A stretch of DNA of 64,000 nucleotides from Actinoallomurus bryophytorum (GCF_006716425.1 NZ_VFOZ01000001.1:2418001-2482000); one strand, 5' to 3'; numbered from the stretch's first letter, positions 44,800-56,630 are shown. The notes: generated by a model from the sequence alone, not told the origin. Numbers and translations: made by a program.

Positions 44800-45680
44800 T
44801 CCTTCTTCCCCTCATCCTCGTCGCCGAGCTCGACCTGTCCTTCGGTCTGACCCTTGAGCACCGCCTTGAGTGTGGCGGCCTCGCGCCGGACGGCGGCCTC
44901 GGGGCCCTCGCCGTGCAGGTCGTCGTGCGAGCCACCACGCCGGCGGGCGATGACCGAGCTGACCGACAGCTCGGACACGGTGCCGTCCGGAAGCAGGGCC
45001 GGCATGTCGACGGCGTTGTGGCGGGCGTACGTGCCGGGCGGCGGCAGCGGCGTGACCTGGTCACTCCTGATCCGCGCCTCGGACAGCTGGCGTTGCGTGG
45101 GCTTGGGCGTCAGGCGCTCGCGGTGGGCGAGCACCATCGCACCCAGCGCCGCGGTGATCAGCAGGGCGCTGGTCACCTCGAAGGCGAAGATGTAGCTCCC
45201 CATCGTGTTGCCCGGCCGGGTGTTGCTGCCGAACAGCAGCCGCGCCAGGCCCATCACGTTGCCGCCGTCGGCGTTGGCGGTGCTCAGGCCCTTGGACGAC
45301 GGCAGCGCGGCGTTACCGATGCCGAGCATCAGCAGCACGGCGAACCCGATACCCGCGATCGCCGCGGCGACACGCTGGCCCTTGATCGTCTCGACCATGG
45401 ACTCGGTGGAGCTGACGCCGACGACCATGATGACGAACAGGAAGAGCATCAGCACCGCGCCGGTGTAGACGATCACCTGTACGAACGCCAGGAAGGGCGC
45501 CTCGTTCACCGCGTAGAACACCGCCAGGGACAGCATCACCACGGCGAGCAGCAGTGCGGAGTAGACGACCTTCCGCATGAAGATCATGCCAAGGGCGGCG
45601 GCGACGGACACGATGGCCAGGAACCAGAAGATCCCCGACTCACCGGTCTGATGGGCGCCGGCCGCCATGACGGGGTTCAT
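44796..45680 (-). CDS. nuoJ: NADH-quinone oxidoreductase subunit J
   Basis: A 294-residue subunit; the first 180 residues are the five-helix NuoJ core ([52 protein letters not shown]). The C-terminal 100 residues are a hydrophilic extension ([20 protein letters not shown] onwards, acidic end [10 protein letters not shown]) seen in actinobacteria but absent from E. coli. Its start follows AAGGAGGGCTC, 55 bases after nuoI, the only sizeable gap inside the nuo part of the operon. Confidence 0.97.
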   Translation of the reverse strand: MNPVMAAGAHQTGESGIFWFLAIVSVAAALGMIFMRKVVYSALLLAVVMLSLAVFYAVNEAPFLAFVQVIVYTGAVLMLFLFVIMVVGVSSTESMVETIKGQRVAAAIAGIGFAVLLMLGIGNAALPSSKGLSTANADGGNVMGLARLLFGSNTRPGNTMGSYIFAFEVTSALLITAALGAMVLAHRERLTPKPTQRQLSEARIRSDQVTPLPPPGTYARHNAVDMPALLPDGTVSELSVSSVIARRRGGSHDDLHGEGPEAAVRREAATLKAVLKGQTEGQVELGDEDEGKKE

Positions 45681-45735
45681 GAGCCCTCCTTCGTCGGCGG
45701 GGCGACCAGAGAGCCGTGCTTTCCGATTCGCTCGC

Positions 45736-46263
45736 TCATTTGGCGCCCTCGTCGTGTTCGCTCGCGGCGCCGAGGAGGTAGTAGTCCTCTTCGGTCTCCC
45801 CGAGCCGCATCTCGTGCGGCGGCGTCTCCATGCCCTCGATCAGCGGGGCGAGCAGCATCTCCTTGGTGTAGATGAGGCTCTCCCTGCTGTCGTTGGCCAG
45901 CTCGTATTCGTTCGTCATCGTGAGCGCCCGCGTCGGGCACGCCTCGATGCACAGGCCGCAGAGGATGCAGCGCAGATAGTTGATCTGGTAGGTCCGGCCG
46001 TAGCGCTCGCCCGGCGAGTAGCGCGCGTCCTCGCTGTTGTCGGCGCCCTCGACGTAGATCGCGTCCGCGGGGCAGGCCCACGCGCACAGCTCACAGCCGA
46101 TGCACTTTTCCAGGCCGTCGGGCCAGCGGTTGAGCTGGTGACGGCCGTGGAAACGCGGCGCGGTCGGCTTCTTGACCTCGGGGTATTCGACCGTCTCCAC
46201 CTTCATGAACAGCTGGTGGAAGGTGACGCCGAACCCCTTGACCGGGTTCAGGAAATCAAGCAC
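45736..46263 (-). CDS. nuoI: NADH-quinone oxidoreductase subunit I
   Basis: A 175-residue subunit with two 4Fe-4S ferredoxin motifs, [12 protein letters not shown] and [12 protein letters not shown], carrying clusters N6a and N6b. GTG at 46263 ([19 protein letters not shown]) is preferred because GGAGG lies seven bases upstream; it overlaps the end of nuoH by eight bases. An ATG at 46305 would add 14 Pro-rich residues. The acidic C-terminal tail after the second motif is usual for actinobacteria. Confidence 0.95.
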   Translation of the reverse strand: MLDFLNPVKGFGVTFHQLFMKVETVEYPEVKKPTAPRFHGRHQLNRWPDGLEKCIGCELCAWACPADAIYVEGADNSEDARYSPGERYGRTYQINYLRCILCGLCIEACPTRALTMTNEYELANDSRESLIYTKEMLLAPLIEGMETPPHEMRLGETEEDYYLLGAASEHDEGAK

Positions 46264-47653
46264 GGGTGGCCTCCGCGGACTTGTCGGCGCGGGCATCTCC
46301 GGCACCGTGGTAGTGCGGTGCGTCGAGCGGGGGCACCGGGAACCCGCCCGCCATCGGATCCGGCTCGGGCTCGGCGGCCTCCTCGGCCGCTCCCGCCTTG
46401 CCGCTCCCGGACGCTCGCTCCCAGATCGCCGACACCACCAGCAGGATCACGATCAGCACGGCCGCGCCCAGCATCACCGGGCGCATGTCGTGCTTCTCGT
46501 TGCGCAGCGCACGCACCGCGGACACGAAGAGGATCCAGCCCAGCGACACCGGGATCAGGACCTTCCAGCCCAGCCGCATCAGCTGGTCGTACCGGACACG
46601 CGGCAGCGAGGCGCGGACCCAGACGAAGAAGAAGATGAACATCCACAGCTTGATCAGGAACCACAGGATCGGCCACCAGCCGGAGTTGGCTCCGGACCAG
46701 ATCCCGGTGATCGGCCACGGCGCGCGGTAGCCACCGAGGAACAGCGTGGTGCACAGCGCCGACAGCGTCGCCATGTTGATGTACTCGGCGAGGTAGAACA
46801 TCAGGAACTTCAGCGAGGAGTACTCGGTGTGGTAGCCGGCCACCAGCTCGCCCTCGCCCTCGGGCAGGTCGAACGGGATGCGGCCGGACTCCCCCATCAT
46901 CGTGAACAGGTAGATCACGAATGACGGGAACAGCAGCACGACGTACCAGGACGGAAGGTGTCCCGTCATGCCGAGGAAGTGGTACGTGCCGCCGTGCGCC
47001 TGGGCGTTCACGATCTCGGAGGTGGACAGCGACCCGGCGAACAGGAACACCGCCACGAACGACAGGCCCATCGCGATCTCATAGGAGATCACCTGGGCGC
47101 TGGAACGCATGCCGCCGAGCAGGGAGTACGGCGACATCGACGACCAGCCGGCGAGCACGAAGCCGTACACGCCCATCGAGGACATCGCCAGGACCAGCAG
47201 CACCGCGACCGGAAGGTCGGTGAGCTGCAGGGGCGTCTTGTGGCCGCCGATCGACACGATCCCGCCGAACGGGATGATCGAGAACGACACGAGCGCGGGC
47301 GCGGCGGCCATCACCGGGGCGAGGAAGAAGACGACCTTGTCCACGCCGCGGGGGACGATGTCCTCCTTGGTCGCGCCCTTGATGCCGTCGAGCAGCGACT
47401 GCAGCAGGCCGAACGGGCCGGCGCGGTTCGGGCCGGGGCGCAGCTGCATGCGGCCGATGACCCGGCGCTCGAACCAGACGGACAGCAGCACCGTCAGCAG
47501 CAGGAACACGAAGATGACCAGCGCCTTGGCGCCGACCAGCCACCAGGGGTCGCAACCGAACGACCCCAGGCCGTACGGCTTGCCGGTGCACTGCTCGGTC
47601 CGCGGTGTGGCGGCCAGCGCATCCGCGAGCAGGTGGGTGGTGGGGACGTTCAT
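46256..47653 (-). CDS. nuoH: NADH-quinone oxidoreductase subunit H
   Basis: A 465-residue membrane subunit forming much of the quinone chamber. [32 protein letters not shown] is the signature loop near residue 65, and [35 protein letters not shown] the second quinone-site stretch. The C-terminal 60 residues form a charged, Glu/Pro-rich extension ([11 protein letters not shown]). The ATG overlaps the nuoG stop (ATGA). Confidence 0.97.
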   Translation of the reverse strand: MNVPTTHLLADALAATPRTEQCTGKPYGLGSFGCDPWWLVGAKALVIFVFLLLTVLLSVWFERRVIGRMQLRPGPNRAGPFGLLQSLLDGIKGATKEDIVPRGVDKVVFFLAPVMAAAPALVSFSIIPFGGIVSIGGHKTPLQLTDLPVAVLLVLAMSSMGVYGFVLAGWSSMSPYSLLGGMRSSAQVISYEIAMGLSFVAVFLFAGSLSTSEIVNAQAHGGTYHFLGMTGHLPSWYVVLLFPSFVIYLFTMMGESGRIPFDLPEGEGELVAGYHTEYSSLKFLMFYLAEYINMATLSALCTTLFLGGYRAPWPITGIWSGANSGWWPILWFLIKLWMFIFFFVWVRASLPRVRYDQLMRLGWKVLIPVSLGWILFVSAVRALRNEKHDMRPVMLGAAVLIVILLVVSAIWERASGSGKAGAAEEAAEPEPDPMAGGFPVPPLDAPHYHGAGDARADKSAEATRA

Positions 47654-50091
47654 GCGACGCTCCCGTTCTGGATCTTCACGACGTCTCCGGCCTGGACGCC
47701 GAGGTCGCGGTAGACCGCCGACCCCGGTGAGTTGGCGGGCAGCCAGACCACGCGGTCCGGCATGTCGGTGATCTCCAGCGGCAGAGTGATCTCGCCGTGA
47801 GCCGTGGCCACGGTGACCTTCCCGTCCGCTCCGATCTCCTCGGCGGTCGCCGCGCTCAGCCGGGCGACCGCGGTCTTCGCGGTGCCGGCGAGGAACGGCT
47901 CACCGGCCTGCAGCGTGCCCGCGTCGAGCAGCATCCGCCAGGTGCCCAGGATCGCCTCGCCGACGCCGGGCTCGCCCGGCACCGCGGCGGTGATGCTCGG
48001 ATGGCCCGGCCGGGTGCCCTTGAACCCGCCGAGTGTGGCGAGCTCGCGGCGCACCGAGGCGGAGTCGGGCAGGGCGAGGTGGACGTCCATCAGGTCGGCG
48101 ATCGCGCGCAGCACCTTCAGGTCCGACATCACCTGCGGGACCTTGAGCACGGCCTCGAACGGACGGCCGCGGCCCTCCCAGTTGACGAAGGTGCCGGCCT
48201 TCTCCGTGATCACCGCGACCGGGAGCACGACGTCGGCGCGGTCCGTGACGGCGCTGACGTGCTGCTCGAGGCTCACGATGAACGGCGTGGCCTCCAGTGC
48301 GGCCAGCACCTCGTCGGGGTTCGGCAGGTCGTACGGGTCGACGCCGCCGATGAGCAGGGCGTCGATCTCCTCCGCGCGGGCGGCGGCGAGGATGCCGGCG
48401 GTGTCGCGGCCGGGCGTCTCGGGCAGGGCCGCGACGCCCCAGGCGCGTGCCACCTCGGCACGCGCGGCCGCGTCGACCACCGGGCGGCCGATCGGCAGCA
48501 GGCCGGGCAGGGCGCCCGCCTCGATGGCGCCGCGCTCACCGGCACGGCGCGGTATCCAGGCGATCCGTGCGCCGGTGGCCGCGACGAGGCGGGCGGCGGC
48601 CGACAGCGCGCCCGGTACGGCGGCGAGACGCTCACCGATGAGGATGACGGCACCTTCGGTCTTCAGCAGCTCGACGGCGGCCTTGCCCGCGTCGTCGAGT
48701 CCGACGCCGGTGATGAGGTTGCCGAGAGCCTCGGCCTCTCCGCCGGGCGCCGTCGAGACGAGCGTGCCGCCGACCTTGGCCAGGCCACGGGTCGCGAAGG
48801 GCGCGATCGAGTGGACCTTGAGGCCGTGCTTGCGCACCGCCTTGCGGAGCCGCAGGAAGACGATCGGCGACTCCTCCTCCGGCTCGAAGCCGGCCAGCAG
48901 CACCGCGGGGGCCTTCTCCAGCTCGTCGTAGGTGACGGTGATCGGGCTGCCCGCGACGGACGCCGCGATGAAGTCGGCCTCCTCGCGGGAGTGCGCGCGG
49001 GCGCGGAAGTCGATGTCGTTGGTGCGGAGCGCGAGCCGGGCGAACTTGGCGTACGCGTAGGCGTCCTCGAGCGTGACCCGGCCGCCGGTCAGGACGCCCG
49101 CTTTACCGCGGGCCCTGCTCAGGCCCTCGGCCGCGATGCTCAGGGCCTCCGGCCAGGACGCCGGCTCCAGCACGCCGTCCTCGTTGCGTACCAGCGGGTG
49201 GGTCAGCCGGTCGGGTGCGGTGGTGTGGGTGAACGCCCACCGGCCCTTGTCGCAGTTCCACTCCTCGTTGACCTGCGGGTCGTCACCGGCGAGGCGCCGG
49301 GTGACCTTGCCGCGCCGGTGGTCGGTGCGCTGGGCGCAGCCGGAGGCGCAGTGCTCGCAGACGCTCGGCGTGGAGACGAGGTCGAACGGCCGGGAACGGA
49401 AGCGGTACGCCGATCCGGTCAGCGCGCCGACCGGGCAGATCTGCACCGTGTTGCCGGAGAAGTAGGACTGGAACTCATGGCCGGGCGCGATGCCGACCTG
49501 CTCCTTGGCGCCGCGGTCGAACAGGTCGATGAAGGCGTCACCGGCGATCTCGTCGGAGAACCGGGTGCAGCGGGTGCACTGGATGCACCGCTCGCGGTCC
49601 AGCAGCACCTGGCTCGACAGGGCGATCGGCTTGGGGAACGTGCGCTTCTTCTCGACGAACCGCGTCTCGCCACGGCCGTTGGACATCGCCTGGTTCTGCA
49701 GCGGGCACTCGCCGCCCTTGTCGCAGATCGGGCAGTCCAGCGGGTGGTTGATGAGCAGCAGCTCCATCACGCCGTGCTGGGCCTTGTCGGCCACCTCGGA
49801 GGTGAGCTGGGTCTTGATGACCATGCCCGGCATGACGGTGACGGCGCAAGCCGGCTGCGGCTTGGGCATGCCGCGCCCGTTGCCGGCGTCCGGGATCTCC
49901 ACCAGGCACTGGCGGCAGGCGGCCACCGGGTCGAGCAGCGGGTGCTCGCAGAAGCGAGGGATCTGGACGCCCAGCAGCTCGGCGGCCCGGATGATCAGCG
50001 TGCCCTTGGGCACGCTGATCTCGAACCCGTCGATCGTGACGGAGATCAGGTCCTCGCGCTTCTCGACCTGGGTGCTGTCGGTGACGGTCAC
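47650..50091 (-). CDS. nuoG: NADH-quinone oxidoreductase subunit G
   Basis: An 813-residue iron-sulfur subunit of the peripheral arm. The N-terminal 2Fe-2S site includes CRQCL, the HxxC/4Fe-4S sites [10 protein letters not shown] and [10 protein letters not shown], and a further cluster motif CEHCASGC near 235, the N7 type. A degenerate molybdopterin-oxidoreductase domain fills the rest. GTG at 50091 overlaps the nuoF stop (GTGA); the frame is open further 5' but inside nuoF. Ala-rich content in residues 330-600 is normal for actinobacteria. Confidence 0.96.
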   Translation of the reverse strand: MTVTDSTQVEKREDLISVTIDGFEISVPKGTLIIRAAELLGVQIPRFCEHPLLDPVAACRQCLVEIPDAGNGRGMPKPQPACAVTVMPGMVIKTQLTSEVADKAQHGVMELLLINHPLDCPICDKGGECPLQNQAMSNGRGETRFVEKKRTFPKPIALSSQVLLDRERCIQCTRCTRFSDEIAGDAFIDLFDRGAKEQVGIAPGHEFQSYFSGNTVQICPVGALTGSAYRFRSRPFDLVSTPSVCEHCASGCAQRTDHRRGKVTRRLAGDDPQVNEEWNCDKGRWAFTHTTAPDRLTHPLVRNEDGVLEPASWPEALSIAAEGLSRARGKAGVLTGGRVTLEDAYAYAKFARLALRTNDIDFRARAHSREEADFIAASVAGSPITVTYDELEKAPAVLLAGFEPEEESPIVFLRLRKAVRKHGLKVHSIAPFATRGLAKVGGTLVSTAPGGEAEALGNLITGVGLDDAGKAAVELLKTEGAVILIGERLAAVPGALSAAARLVAATGARIAWIPRRAGERGAIEAGALPGLLPIGRPVVDAAARAEVARAWGVAALPETPGRDTAGILAAARAEEIDALLIGGVDPYDLPNPDEVLAALEATPFIVSLEQHVSAVTDRADVVLPVAVITEKAGTFVNWEGRGRPFEAVLKVPQVMSDLKVLRAIADLMDVHLALPDSASVRRELATLGGFKGTRPGHPSITAAVPGEPGVGEAILGTWRMLLDAGTLQAGEPFLAGTAKTAVARLSAATAEEIGADGKVTVATAHGEITLPLEITDMPDRVVWLPANSPGSAVYRDLGVQAGDVVKIQNGSVA

Positions 50092-51422
50092 TGTGCTCCA
50101 CCCCCGGTAACTACGCCCGCCGCCCCCGTGGCACCTGCCCACACAGTGGAGGCGGCCTGGTCGAACGGGCAGGCGCCCGTCTCGAAGTGCCGGATGTACT
50201 CGTCGCGGAAGTACTGGATGCTGGAGGTGACCGGACTGGTGGCACCGTCGCCCAGCGCGCAGAACGAGCGGCCGAGGATGTTGTCGGACAGGTCGAGCAG
50301 CGTGTCGAGGTCCTCTTCGCTGCCCTGGCCGTTCTCCAGACGCTTCAGCATCTGCTTGTACCAGTACGTGCCCTCGCGGCACGGTGTGCACTTGCCGCAG
50401 GACTCGTGCGCGTAGAACTCGCTCCAGCGGAGCACCGCGCGTACGACACAGGTCGTCTCGTCGAAGATCTGCAGCGCACGGGTACCCAGCATCGACCCCG
50501 CGGCGCCCACGGACTCGAAGTCCAGCGGAACATCGAGGTGCTCGTCGGTGAAGAGCGGGGTGGACGAGCCGCCCGGGGTCCAGAACTTCAGCTGGTGGCC
50601 GGCGCGTACGCCGCCCGCCATGTCGAGCAGCTCGCGCAGCGTGATGCCGAGCGGCGCCTCGTACTGGCCGGGCCGGGTGACGTGGCCGGACAGGCTGAAG
50701 ATGCCGAAGCCCTTGGACTTCTCGGTGCCCATCGAGGCGAACCAGTCGGCGCCGTTGGTGATGATCGAGGGGACGCTGGCGATCGACTCGACGTTGTTGA
50801 TGACGGTGGGGCCGCCGTAGAGGCCCGCCACCGCCGGGAACGGCGGCTTGAGCCGAGGCTGGCCGCGGAAGCCCTCGAGGGAGTCCAGCAGCGCCGTCTC
50901 CTCACCGCAGATGTAGGCGCCCGCGCCGCTGTGCACGACGAGCTCCAGGTCGAACCCGGAGCCGAGGATGTCGGTGCCGATGTAGCCGGCCGCGTACGCG
51001 TCCGCGACGGCCTGCTGGAGGCGGCGGATGACGTGCAGCACCTCGCCACGCACGTAGATGAAGGCGATGTTCGCGCGGATGGCGAAGGCGCTGATGATCA
51101 CGCCCTCGACCAGCGCGTGCGGGTTGGCCATCATCAGCGGGATGTCCTTGCACGTGCCCGGCTCGGACTCGTCCGCGTTGACGACCAGGTAGTGCGGCCT
51201 GCCGTCACCCTGCGGGATGAAGCCCCACTTCATGCCGGTGGGGAAGCCCGCGCCGCCACGGCCGCGCAGGCCGGAGTCCTTCACCGCCTGGACGATGTCG
51301 TCCTGCGGCATCTCCAGTGCGGTGCGCAGCGCCTGGTAGCCGCCGTCGTCCTCGTACGCCGCGAAGGTGAAGGAGTCGGGCCGGTCCCAGATCTTGGTCA
51401 GGATCGGCGTGAGGGTGGTCAC
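50088..51422 (-). CDS. nuoF: NADH-quinone oxidoreductase subunit F (NADH- and FMN-binding)
   Basis: A 444-residue subunit where NADH gives electrons to [19 protein letters not shown] near 49-64 binds [27 protein letters not shown] is the FMN region, and [10 protein letters not shown] with a later Cys ([10 protein letters not shown]) holds 4Fe-4S cluster N3. Start GTG overlaps the nuoE stop. The C-terminus reads through to Gly/Ala-rich residues of no clear role. Confidence 0.97.
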   Translation of the reverse strand: MTTLTPILTKIWDRPDSFTFAAYEDDGGYQALRTALEMPQDDIVQAVKDSGLRGRGGAGFPTGMKWGFIPQGDGRPHYLVVNADESEPGTCKDIPLMMANPHALVEGVIISAFAIRANIAFIYVRGEVLHVIRRLQQAVADAYAAGYIGTDILGSGFDLELVVHSGAGAYICGEETALLDSLEGFRGQPRLKPPFPAVAGLYGGPTVINNVESIASVPSIITNGADWFASMGTEKSKGFGIFSLSGHVTRPGQYEAPLGITLRELLDMAGGVRAGHQLKFWTPGGSSTPLFTDEHLDVPLDFESVGAAGSMLGTRALQIFDETTCVVRAVLRWSEFYAHESCGKCTPCREGTYWYKQMLKRLENGQGSEEDLDTLLDLSDNILGRSFCALGDGATSPVTSSIQYFRDEYIRHFETGACPFDQAASTVWAGATGAAGVVTGGGAQ

Positions 51423-52093
51423 TCGGCACCTCTTTCAGGCTCGGGCGCCGCCCAGCCGGAGTCCTTGGCGAGCTGGAGACCGCGCAGTGACGCGTAGCCG
51501 GCCTGCGTGCCCTCGCCCGCACGGCCGTCGTTGAAGCCGGCCAGCACCCGGGACGCCTGCTTCCAGGTGCACACCGAGTCCGCGCCGCGGGTCGGGGCGA
51601 CCTGCTTGCCGGCCCGCAGGTCATCGACGAGCTGCTTGGCCTTGGCCGGAGTCATGTCGTCGAAGAACTCCCAGTTGACCATCATCACCGGGGCATAGTC
51701 GCAGGCCGCGTTGCACTCGATGCGCTCGAGGCTGACCTTGCCGTCGTCGGTCGCCTCGTCGTGACCGACACCGACGTACTCGCTCAGCTCGCGCCAGATC
51801 TGGTCGCCGCCCATGATCGCGCACAGGCTGTTGATGCAGACGCCGACGTGGAAGTCGCCGACCGGGTGCTGTTTGTACTGGGTGTAGAAGGTCACCACAC
51901 CGGTCACCTGCGCCGGTGTGATGCCGAGCGCGTCCGCGCAGAACTGGATGCCGGCCTCGGAGATGTACCCCTCCTCGGACTGCACCAGGTGCAGCAGCGG
52001 CAACAGCGCCGACCGCGGCTTGGGGTACTTCGCGATGATCTCCTTAGCGTCCCTTTCGAGACGCTCCAGGATCTCGGGCTCGAACTCAGTCAC
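51419..52093 (-). CDS. nuoE: NADH-quinone oxidoreductase subunit E
   Basis: A 224-residue thioredoxin-like subunit with a 2Fe-2S cluster: CINSLC (CX4C) and CNAAC (CX3C) supply the four ligands. [29 protein letters not shown] is the helical N-terminal part. Start GTG overlaps the nuoD stop. The C-terminal 50 residues with [15 protein letters not shown] extend beyond the E. coli protein, as in other actinobacteria. Confidence 0.97.
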   Translation of the reverse strand: MTEFEPEILERLERDAKEIIAKYPKPRSALLPLLHLVQSEEGYISEAGIQFCADALGITPAQVTGVVTFYTQYKQHPVGDFHVGVCINSLCAIMGGDQIWRELSEYVGVGHDEATDDGKVSLERIECNAACDYAPVMMVNWEFFDDMTPAKAKQLVDDLRAGKQVAPTRGADSVCTWKQASRVLAGFNDGRAGEGTQAGYASLRGLQLAKDSGWAAPEPERGAE

Positions 52094-53433
52094 CGGTCCA
52101 CTCCCCCCATCACCGGGTCGATGCTCGCGACTGCGGCGATGATGTCGGCCACCATCGCCCCTTCCGAAGCGGCCGGGATGGCCTGCAGGTTCGTGAAGGA
52201 CGGGTCGCGGAAGTGCGCGCGGTACGGCCGGGTGCCGCCGTCACTCACCAGGTGGCAGCCGAGCTCGCCGCGCGGCGACTCGACCGGGGCGTAGACCTGC
52301 CCGGCCGGCACGCGGAATCCTTCGGTGACCAGCTTGAAGTGGTGGATGAGGGCCTCCATGGACTGGCCCATGATGTGCGCGATGTGGTTGGGCGAGTTGC
52401 CCATGCCGTCCGGGCCCAGCGCGAGCTGGGCAGGCCAGCCGATCTTCTTGTCCTGGATCATCACCGGGCCCGACTTGGCCGAGCCGGAGCTCAGCCGGTC
52501 GAGGCACTGCTCGATGATTTTCAGCGATTCTTCCATCTCCTGCATGCGCACGAGATAGCGGCCATAGACATCGCAGGTGTCCTGGGTGGCGACGTCGAAG
52601 TCGTAGGTCTCGTAACCGCTGTACGGCTGGGACTTTCGCAGGTCCCAGGGCAGCCCCGTGCTGCGGAGAACCGGCCCGGTCACGCCCAGCGCCATGCAGG
52701 CGGTCAGGTCGAGGTAGGCGATGTTCTTGGTGCGCGCGAGGTAGACGGGGTTGGCGTCGAGCAGCTTGCGCAGCTGACCGAAGCGGTGCCGCTCGCGCTT
52801 GACGAAGTCGCCGATCTTGTCGATGGCGCCCGGGGGCAGGTCCTGCGCGACGCCGCCCGGCCGGATGTAGGCCATGTTCATGCGCAGCCCGGCGATCATC
52901 TCGAAGATGTCGAGGGCGTACTCACGCTCAAGGAAGCCGTTCAGCATGACCGTGGTCGCGCCGAGTTCGAGGCCGAACGTCGCGATCGCGACCAGGTGGG
53001 AGGAGATCCGGTTGACCTCCATCATCATGACCCGGATGACCTGCGCGCGCTCGGGGATGTCATCGGTGATGCCGAGCAGCTTCTCCACGGCCAGGCAGTA
53101 CGCCGTCTCGTTGAAGATCGGCGCGAGGTAGTCCATGCGAGTGACGAACGTGGTCCCCTGGGTCCACGTCCGGTACTCCATGTTCTTCTCGATGCCGGTG
53201 TGGAGGTAGCCGATCCCGACGCGGGCCTCGTCCACGGTCTCGCCGTCGAGGGTGAGGACCAGCCGGAGCACACCGTGCGTGGACGGGTGCTGCGGGCCCA
53301 TGTTCACGACGAGGCGGTCGTCCTCGGACTCCTGGGCGCCCTGGACGACCTCGTCCCAGTCCTGCCCGGAGACGTTGAAGACGGTGCCTTCGGTCGCCTC
53401 ATCCGTCCCGTACGCGTCATAAGTGGTGCTCAT
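52090..53433 (-). CDS. nuoD: NADH-quinone oxidoreductase subunit D
   Basis: A 447-residue subunit forming the quinone pocket with NuoB and Nuo[23 protein letters not shown] is the signature start, with the His of the quinone site; [15 protein letters not shown] and the FTNLQAIP end are also conserved. The ATG at 53433 overlaps the nuoC stop (ATGA); the frame runs on into nuoC but that part is not NuoD. NuoC and NuoD are separate proteins, not fused. Confidence 0.97.
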   Translation of the reverse strand: MSTTYDAYGTDEATEGTVFNVSGQDWDEVVQGAQESEDDRLVVNMGPQHPSTHGVLRLVLTLDGETVDEARVGIGYLHTGIEKNMEYRTWTQGTTFVTRMDYLAPIFNETAYCLAVEKLLGITDDIPERAQVIRVMMMEVNRISSHLVAIATFGLELGATTVMLNGFLEREYALDIFEMIAGLRMNMAYIRPGGVAQDLPPGAIDKIGDFVKRERHRFGQLRKLLDANPVYLARTKNIAYLDLTACMALGVTGPVLRSTGLPWDLRKSQPYSGYETYDFDVATQDTCDVYGRYLVRMQEMEESLKIIEQCLDRLSSGSAKSGPVMIQDKKIGWPAQLALGPDGMGNSPNHIAHIMGQSMEALIHHFKLVTEGFRVPAGQVYAPVESPRGELGCHLVSDGGTRPYRAHFRDPSFTNLQAIPAASEGAMVADIIAAVASIDPVMGGVDR

Positions 53434-54176
53434 ACGTACGACCTCCGCTCGTCCGGCGGTGGCACCGTGGCCCCGCGGTACTCGACGGGGATGCCGCCGA
53501 GGGGGTAGTCCTTGCGCTGCGGGTGGCCCATCCAGTCGTCCGGCATCATGATCCGGGTCAGCGCCGGGTGCCCGTCGAAGATCAGACCGAAGAAGTCGTA
53601 CGTCTCGCGCTCGTGCCAGTCGTTGGTCGGGTAGACCGACACGATCGAGGGGATGTGCGGGTCCTCGTCCGGGCAGGTCACCTCGACCCGTACGCGCCGG
53701 TTGTGCGTCATCGACAGCAGCGGGTAGACCGCGTGCAGCTCGGCGCCCGCGTCCGCCGGGTAGTGGACGCCGGAGACGCCGGTGCACAGCTCGAAGCGCA
53801 GGGCGGGGTCGTCGCGCAGGACCTGCATGACCTCCAGGAGGTTCTCGCGGCGTACGACGAAGGTCAGCTCGCCGCGGTCGACGACGACGCGCTCGATCCC
53901 GTCGCCGAAGCCGGGGTAGGCCCGTTCGAGGAGGTTCGCGACCTCGTCGAACTCCCCCTCGGCGCCGGTCGTGCGCGGCCCGCCGTACGGCCGGTCGCTG
54001 CCGACCTTGGGCGACTGGCGGACGACGAGGCCGCCGAAGCCGGAGGTGTCGCCGGTCGTCCCCGCGCCGAACATGCCGCGGCGCGCGATCGGCTGCTCCG
54101 CGCGTTCTTCCTCGCGCTGCGCGGGAAGCTGGTCGGCGGCCTGCTCGGCCTTCTGCTCAGGGTGCTGAGAGCTCAT
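53430..54176 (-). CDS. nuoC: NADH-quinone oxidoreductase subunit C
   Basis: A 248-residue subunit. The family core runs from about 90: [26 protein letters not shown], then [41 protein letters not shown], the signature ending. The first 85 residues are a charged, Gln/Glu-rich extension ([20 protein letters not shown]) of low complexity. The start ATG overlaps the nuoB stop. Confidence 0.97.
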   Translation of the reverse strand: MSSQHPEQKAEQAADQLPAQREEERAEQPIARRGMFGAGTTGDTSGFGGLVVRQSPKVGSDRPYGGPRTTGAEGEFDEVANLLERAYPGFGDGIERVVVDRGELTFVVRRENLLEVMQVLRDDPALRFELCTGVSGVHYPADAGAELHAVYPLLSMTHNRRVRVEVTCPDEDPHIPSIVSVYPTNDWHERETYDFFGLIFDGHPALTRIMMPDDWMGHPQRKDYPLGGIPVEYRGATVPPPDERRSYV

Positions 54177-54733
54177 GAGGTGGTCACCTGCCGCGGCTGG
54201 TCAAGAAGGGGAAGCTGCCGGAGGCGTGCGCGCTCCAGCTCCTCGATCTCCTTCTTGCGGTGCGGGCCCATCTTGGTGTTCTGGATCTTGTCGTGCAGCT
54301 TGAGGATCGCGTCCAGGAGCATCTCCGGCCGCGGCGGGCAGCCGGGCAGGTAGACGTCGACCGGCACGATGTGGTCGACGCCCTGGACGATCGCGTAGTT
54401 GTTGAACATGCCGCCCGAGGAGGCGCACACGCCCATGGCGATGACCCACTTCGGCGAGGCCATCTGGTCATAGATCTGCCGCAGCACGGGCGCCATCTTC
54501 TGGCTCACCCGGCCCGCGACGATCATCAGGTCCGCCTGCCGCGGCGAGCCTGAGGCGCGTTCCATGCCCCAGCGGGAGAAGTCGTGACGCGGATCGCCCG
54601 TCGCCATCATCTCGATGGCGCAGCAGGCGAGGCCGAACGTCGCCGGCCAGACCGAACTCCTGCGCGCCAGGCCGATGACCTGCTCGACCGTGGTGAGCAT
54701 GACACCGCTGGGGAGCTTCTCTTCTAGACCCAT
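54173..54733 (-). CDS. nuoB: NADH-quinone oxidoreductase subunit B
   Basis: A 186-residue subunit with terminal cluster N2. [11 protein letters not shown] supplies the tandem cysteines, [10 protein letters not shown] and [10 protein letters not shown] the other two. The ATG at 54733 ([17 protein letters not shown]) lies one base beyond the nuoA stop; the upstream in-frame extension overlaps nuoA and is not NuoB-like. The short C-terminal tail is basic. Confidence 0.97.
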   Translation of the reverse strand: MGLEEKLPSGVMLTTVEQVIGLARRSSVWPATFGLACCAIEMMATGDPRHDFSRWGMERASGSPRQADLMIVAGRVSQKMAPVLRQIYDQMASPKWVIAMGVCASSGGMFNNYAIVQGVDHIVPVDVYLPGCPPRPEMLLDAILKLHDKIQNTKMGPHRKKEIEELERARLRQLPLLDQPRQVTTS

Positions 54734-54734
54734 C

Positions 54735-55094
54735 TCAGTCCCACTCCAGACCACCGCGACGCCAGACATAGGCGTACGCGATGAGGACGGTGACGATGAA
54801 CAGCACCATTTCGACGAGGCCGAACAGTCCCAGGTGGTCGAAGGCGACCGCCCACGGATAGAGGAAAATGATCTCGATGTCGAAAACGATGAAAAGCATC
54901 GCCGTCAGGTAGTACTTCACCGGGAACCGCCCGCCGCCGACCGGCTGCGGGGTGGGTTCGATGCCGCATTCGTACGCTTCGAGCCGGGCGCGGTTCCAGC
55001 GCTTTGGGCCGGTCAGCGACCCCATGACCACCGAGAAGCCCGCGAAACCCAGCGCTAGTACGCCAAGCACGACAATCGGAACGTAGAGGCTCAA
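54735..55094 (-). CDS. nuoA: NADH-quinone oxidoreductase subunit A
   Basis: A 119-residue three-helix subunit with the conserved loop [42 protein letters not shown]. It starts with TTG at 55094 ([16 protein letters not shown]). The TTG overlaps the stop of the small ORF upstream (TTGA), so translation may depend on coupling. A G-rich stretch, GAGGGGGG, lies about ten bases before. Confidence 0.95.
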   Translation of the reverse strand: MSLYVPIVVLGVLALGFAGFSVVMGSLTGPKRWNRARLEAYECGIEPTPQPVGGGRFPVKYYLTAMLFIVFDIEIIFLYPWAVAFDHLGLFGLVEMVLFIVTVLIAYAYVWRRGGLEWD

Positions 55095-55195
55095 ATCTCT
55101 ACACCCCCCTCTCGGTGAATGCCATTGGGGCGCGCGTCCGGCGCGGCACGGTCGTCGGGCACGACCGGGATTTCCATCCTAGGCACGGCGATCAT
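55091..55195 (-). CDS. Candidate 34-residue ORF coupled to nuoA
   Basis: The ATG at 55195 (or GTG at 55198) follows AGAGAAGAAG and opens [20 protein letters not shown], ending GGVEI. Its TGA overlaps the nuoA TTG start by sharing TTGA. It lies wholly between the geranylgeranyl reductase stop at 55215 and nuoA. The overlap matches the coupling style of the rest of the operon and would explain how a weak TTG is used. It could be a leader peptide or a real microprotein; there is no family recognition. Confidence 0.45.
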   Translation of the reverse strand: MIAVPRMEIPVVPDDRAAPDARPNGIHREGGVEI

Positions 55196-55214
55196 CACTT
55201 CTTCTCTCGGGGTG

Positions 55215-56495
55215 TCACGCTGCGGGTGCGAGTTTGGACATCGCGTTGATGACGCGGTCCATCGCGTCGCCACCCCGCGGATCCGTGAGATTGGCGAGGA
55301 GCTTGAGCGTGAACCTCATCAGTGTGGGGTGCGGGAGCCCGTGGCGCGTGGCGAACTTCATCAGGCGGGGATCCCCGATCGCCTTCACGAAGACCCGGCC
55401 GAGCGTGTAGTAGCCGCCGTAGGCCTCCTTGAGCACGCGCGGGTAGTCGTGCAGCGCGCGCTCACGCTGGGCGGCGGTCGGCCGTCCGAGGGCCTGCACG
55501 ATGACCTCCGCCGCCATCTCGGCGGACTCCATCGCGTACGCGATGCCCTCGCCGTTGAACGGGTTGATCATCCCGCCGGCGTCGCCGACGAGCAGCAGAC
55601 CGCGGGTGTAGTGCGGCGTGCGGTTGAAGCCCATCGGGAGCGCGGCGCCGCGTACCGGCCCGGTGGCGTTGTCCTCCTGGTAGCCCCACTCTTCGGGCAT
55701 GCCGGCCAGCCAGCTCTTGAGCAGGCCCCGGTAGTCGACGTTCTTGAACGCGTCGCTCGTGTTGAGCAGGCCCAGGCCGACGTTGGAGGTGCCGTCGCCG
55801 ACGCCGAAGACCCAGCCGTAGCCGGGCAGCAGGCGTTCGCCGTCCCACAGCTCCAGCCAGGACTCGAGGTAGTCGTCGTCGTGGCGCGGGCTCGTGTAGT
55901 AGCGCCGCACGGCCACGCCCATCGGGCGGTCGTCGCGCTTGCGCAGGCCCATCGCCAGCGAGAGCCGGGTGGAGTTGCCGTCCGCGGCCACGACGAGCGG
56001 CGCCGTGAACCGGGCCTCGCCGTCGGGGGTCTTGGCGATCACGCCGGTGATCCGCCCGGTGTCGTCCACGATCGGCTCGGTCACCGAGGTGTTCAGCCGC
56101 AGTTTCGCACCGACCGCGACCGCGCGCTCGGCGAGGATCTGGTCGAAGTCCATCCGCGTGCGGACCAGGCCGTAGTCGGGGTAGCTCGCCAGATCGGGCC
56201 AGGGCAGTTCCATGCGGACGCCGCCGCCGATGATGCGCAGGCCCTTGTTGCGGATCCAGCCCGGAGCGTCGAGGTCGACGCCCATCTTGATCAGCTGCTT
56301 GGTGGCGCGGGGGGTGAGGCCGTCACCGCAGACCTTCTCGCGCGGGAACACCGTCTTTTCGAGCAACAGGACGTCGAGACCGGCCTGGGCCAGGTGGTAA
56401 GCGGCGGTCGAGCCCGACGGACCGGCACCGACGACGATCACGTCGGCCTCCGTCGCGGAGAGGTCCTGCCTAATCTCGGCGCGTGTCTCGATCAC
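55215..56495 (-). CDS. Geranylgeranyl reductase family flavoprotein (menaquinone tail reduction)
   Basis: A 426-residue FAD enzyme counted from GTG at 56495 ([20 protein letters not shown]), with GGAGGAG upstream. [13 protein letters not shown] near 24-36 binds [18 protein letters not shown] and [25 protein letters not shown] are family signatures. Members reduce isoprenoid double bonds; actinobacterial MenJ-type enzymes saturate one unit of the menaquinone tail. It heads the nuo operon. Two further in-frame GTG starts at 56564 and 56633 arise from a 69-bp tandem duplication and could add 23 or 46 residues. Confidence 0.9.
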   Translation of the reverse strand: MIETRAEIRQDLSATEADVIVVGAGPSGSTAAYHLAQAGLDVLLLEKTVFPREKVCGDGLTPRATKQLIKMGVDLDAPGWIRNKGLRIIGGGVRMELPWPDLASYPDYGLVRTRMDFDQILAERAVAVGAKLRLNTSVTEPIVDDTGRITGVIAKTPDGEARFTAPLVVAADGNSTRLSLAMGLRKRDDRPMGVAVRRYYTSPRHDDDYLESWLELWDGERLLPGYGWVFGVGDGTSNVGLGLLNTSDAFKNVDYRGLLKSWLAGMPEEWGYQEDNATGPVRGAALPMGFNRTPHYTRGLLLVGDAGGMINPFNGEGIAYAMESAEMAAEVIVQALGRPTAAQRERALHDYPRVLKEAYGGYYTLGRVFVKAIGDPRLMKFATRHGLPHPTLMRFTLKLLANLTDPRGGDAMDRVINAMSKLAPAA

Positions 56496-56630
56496 GGGCC
56501 CTCCTCCGTCGGCCTTACGACCGGCGGTGCTGTGTTCGTCGGTTCCCTCGCTGCGCTCGGTCACGAGCCCTCCTCCGCTGGTCTCGCGACCGGCGGTGCT
56601 GTGTTCGCTGGTTCCCTTGCTGCGCTCGGT
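56493..56630. repeat. 69-bp in-frame tandem duplication at the ggr start
   Basis: Bases 56493-56561 and 56562-56630 are about 87% identical. On the minus strand each unit begins GTGACCGAGCGCAGC and ends GGAGGAGGGC followed by the next GTG, so three GTG codons 69 bases apart each have a ribosome site. The duplication keeps the frame (23 codons). The encoded [15 protein letters not shown]-type segment is low-complexity and not part of the enzyme family. Confidence 0.75.
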
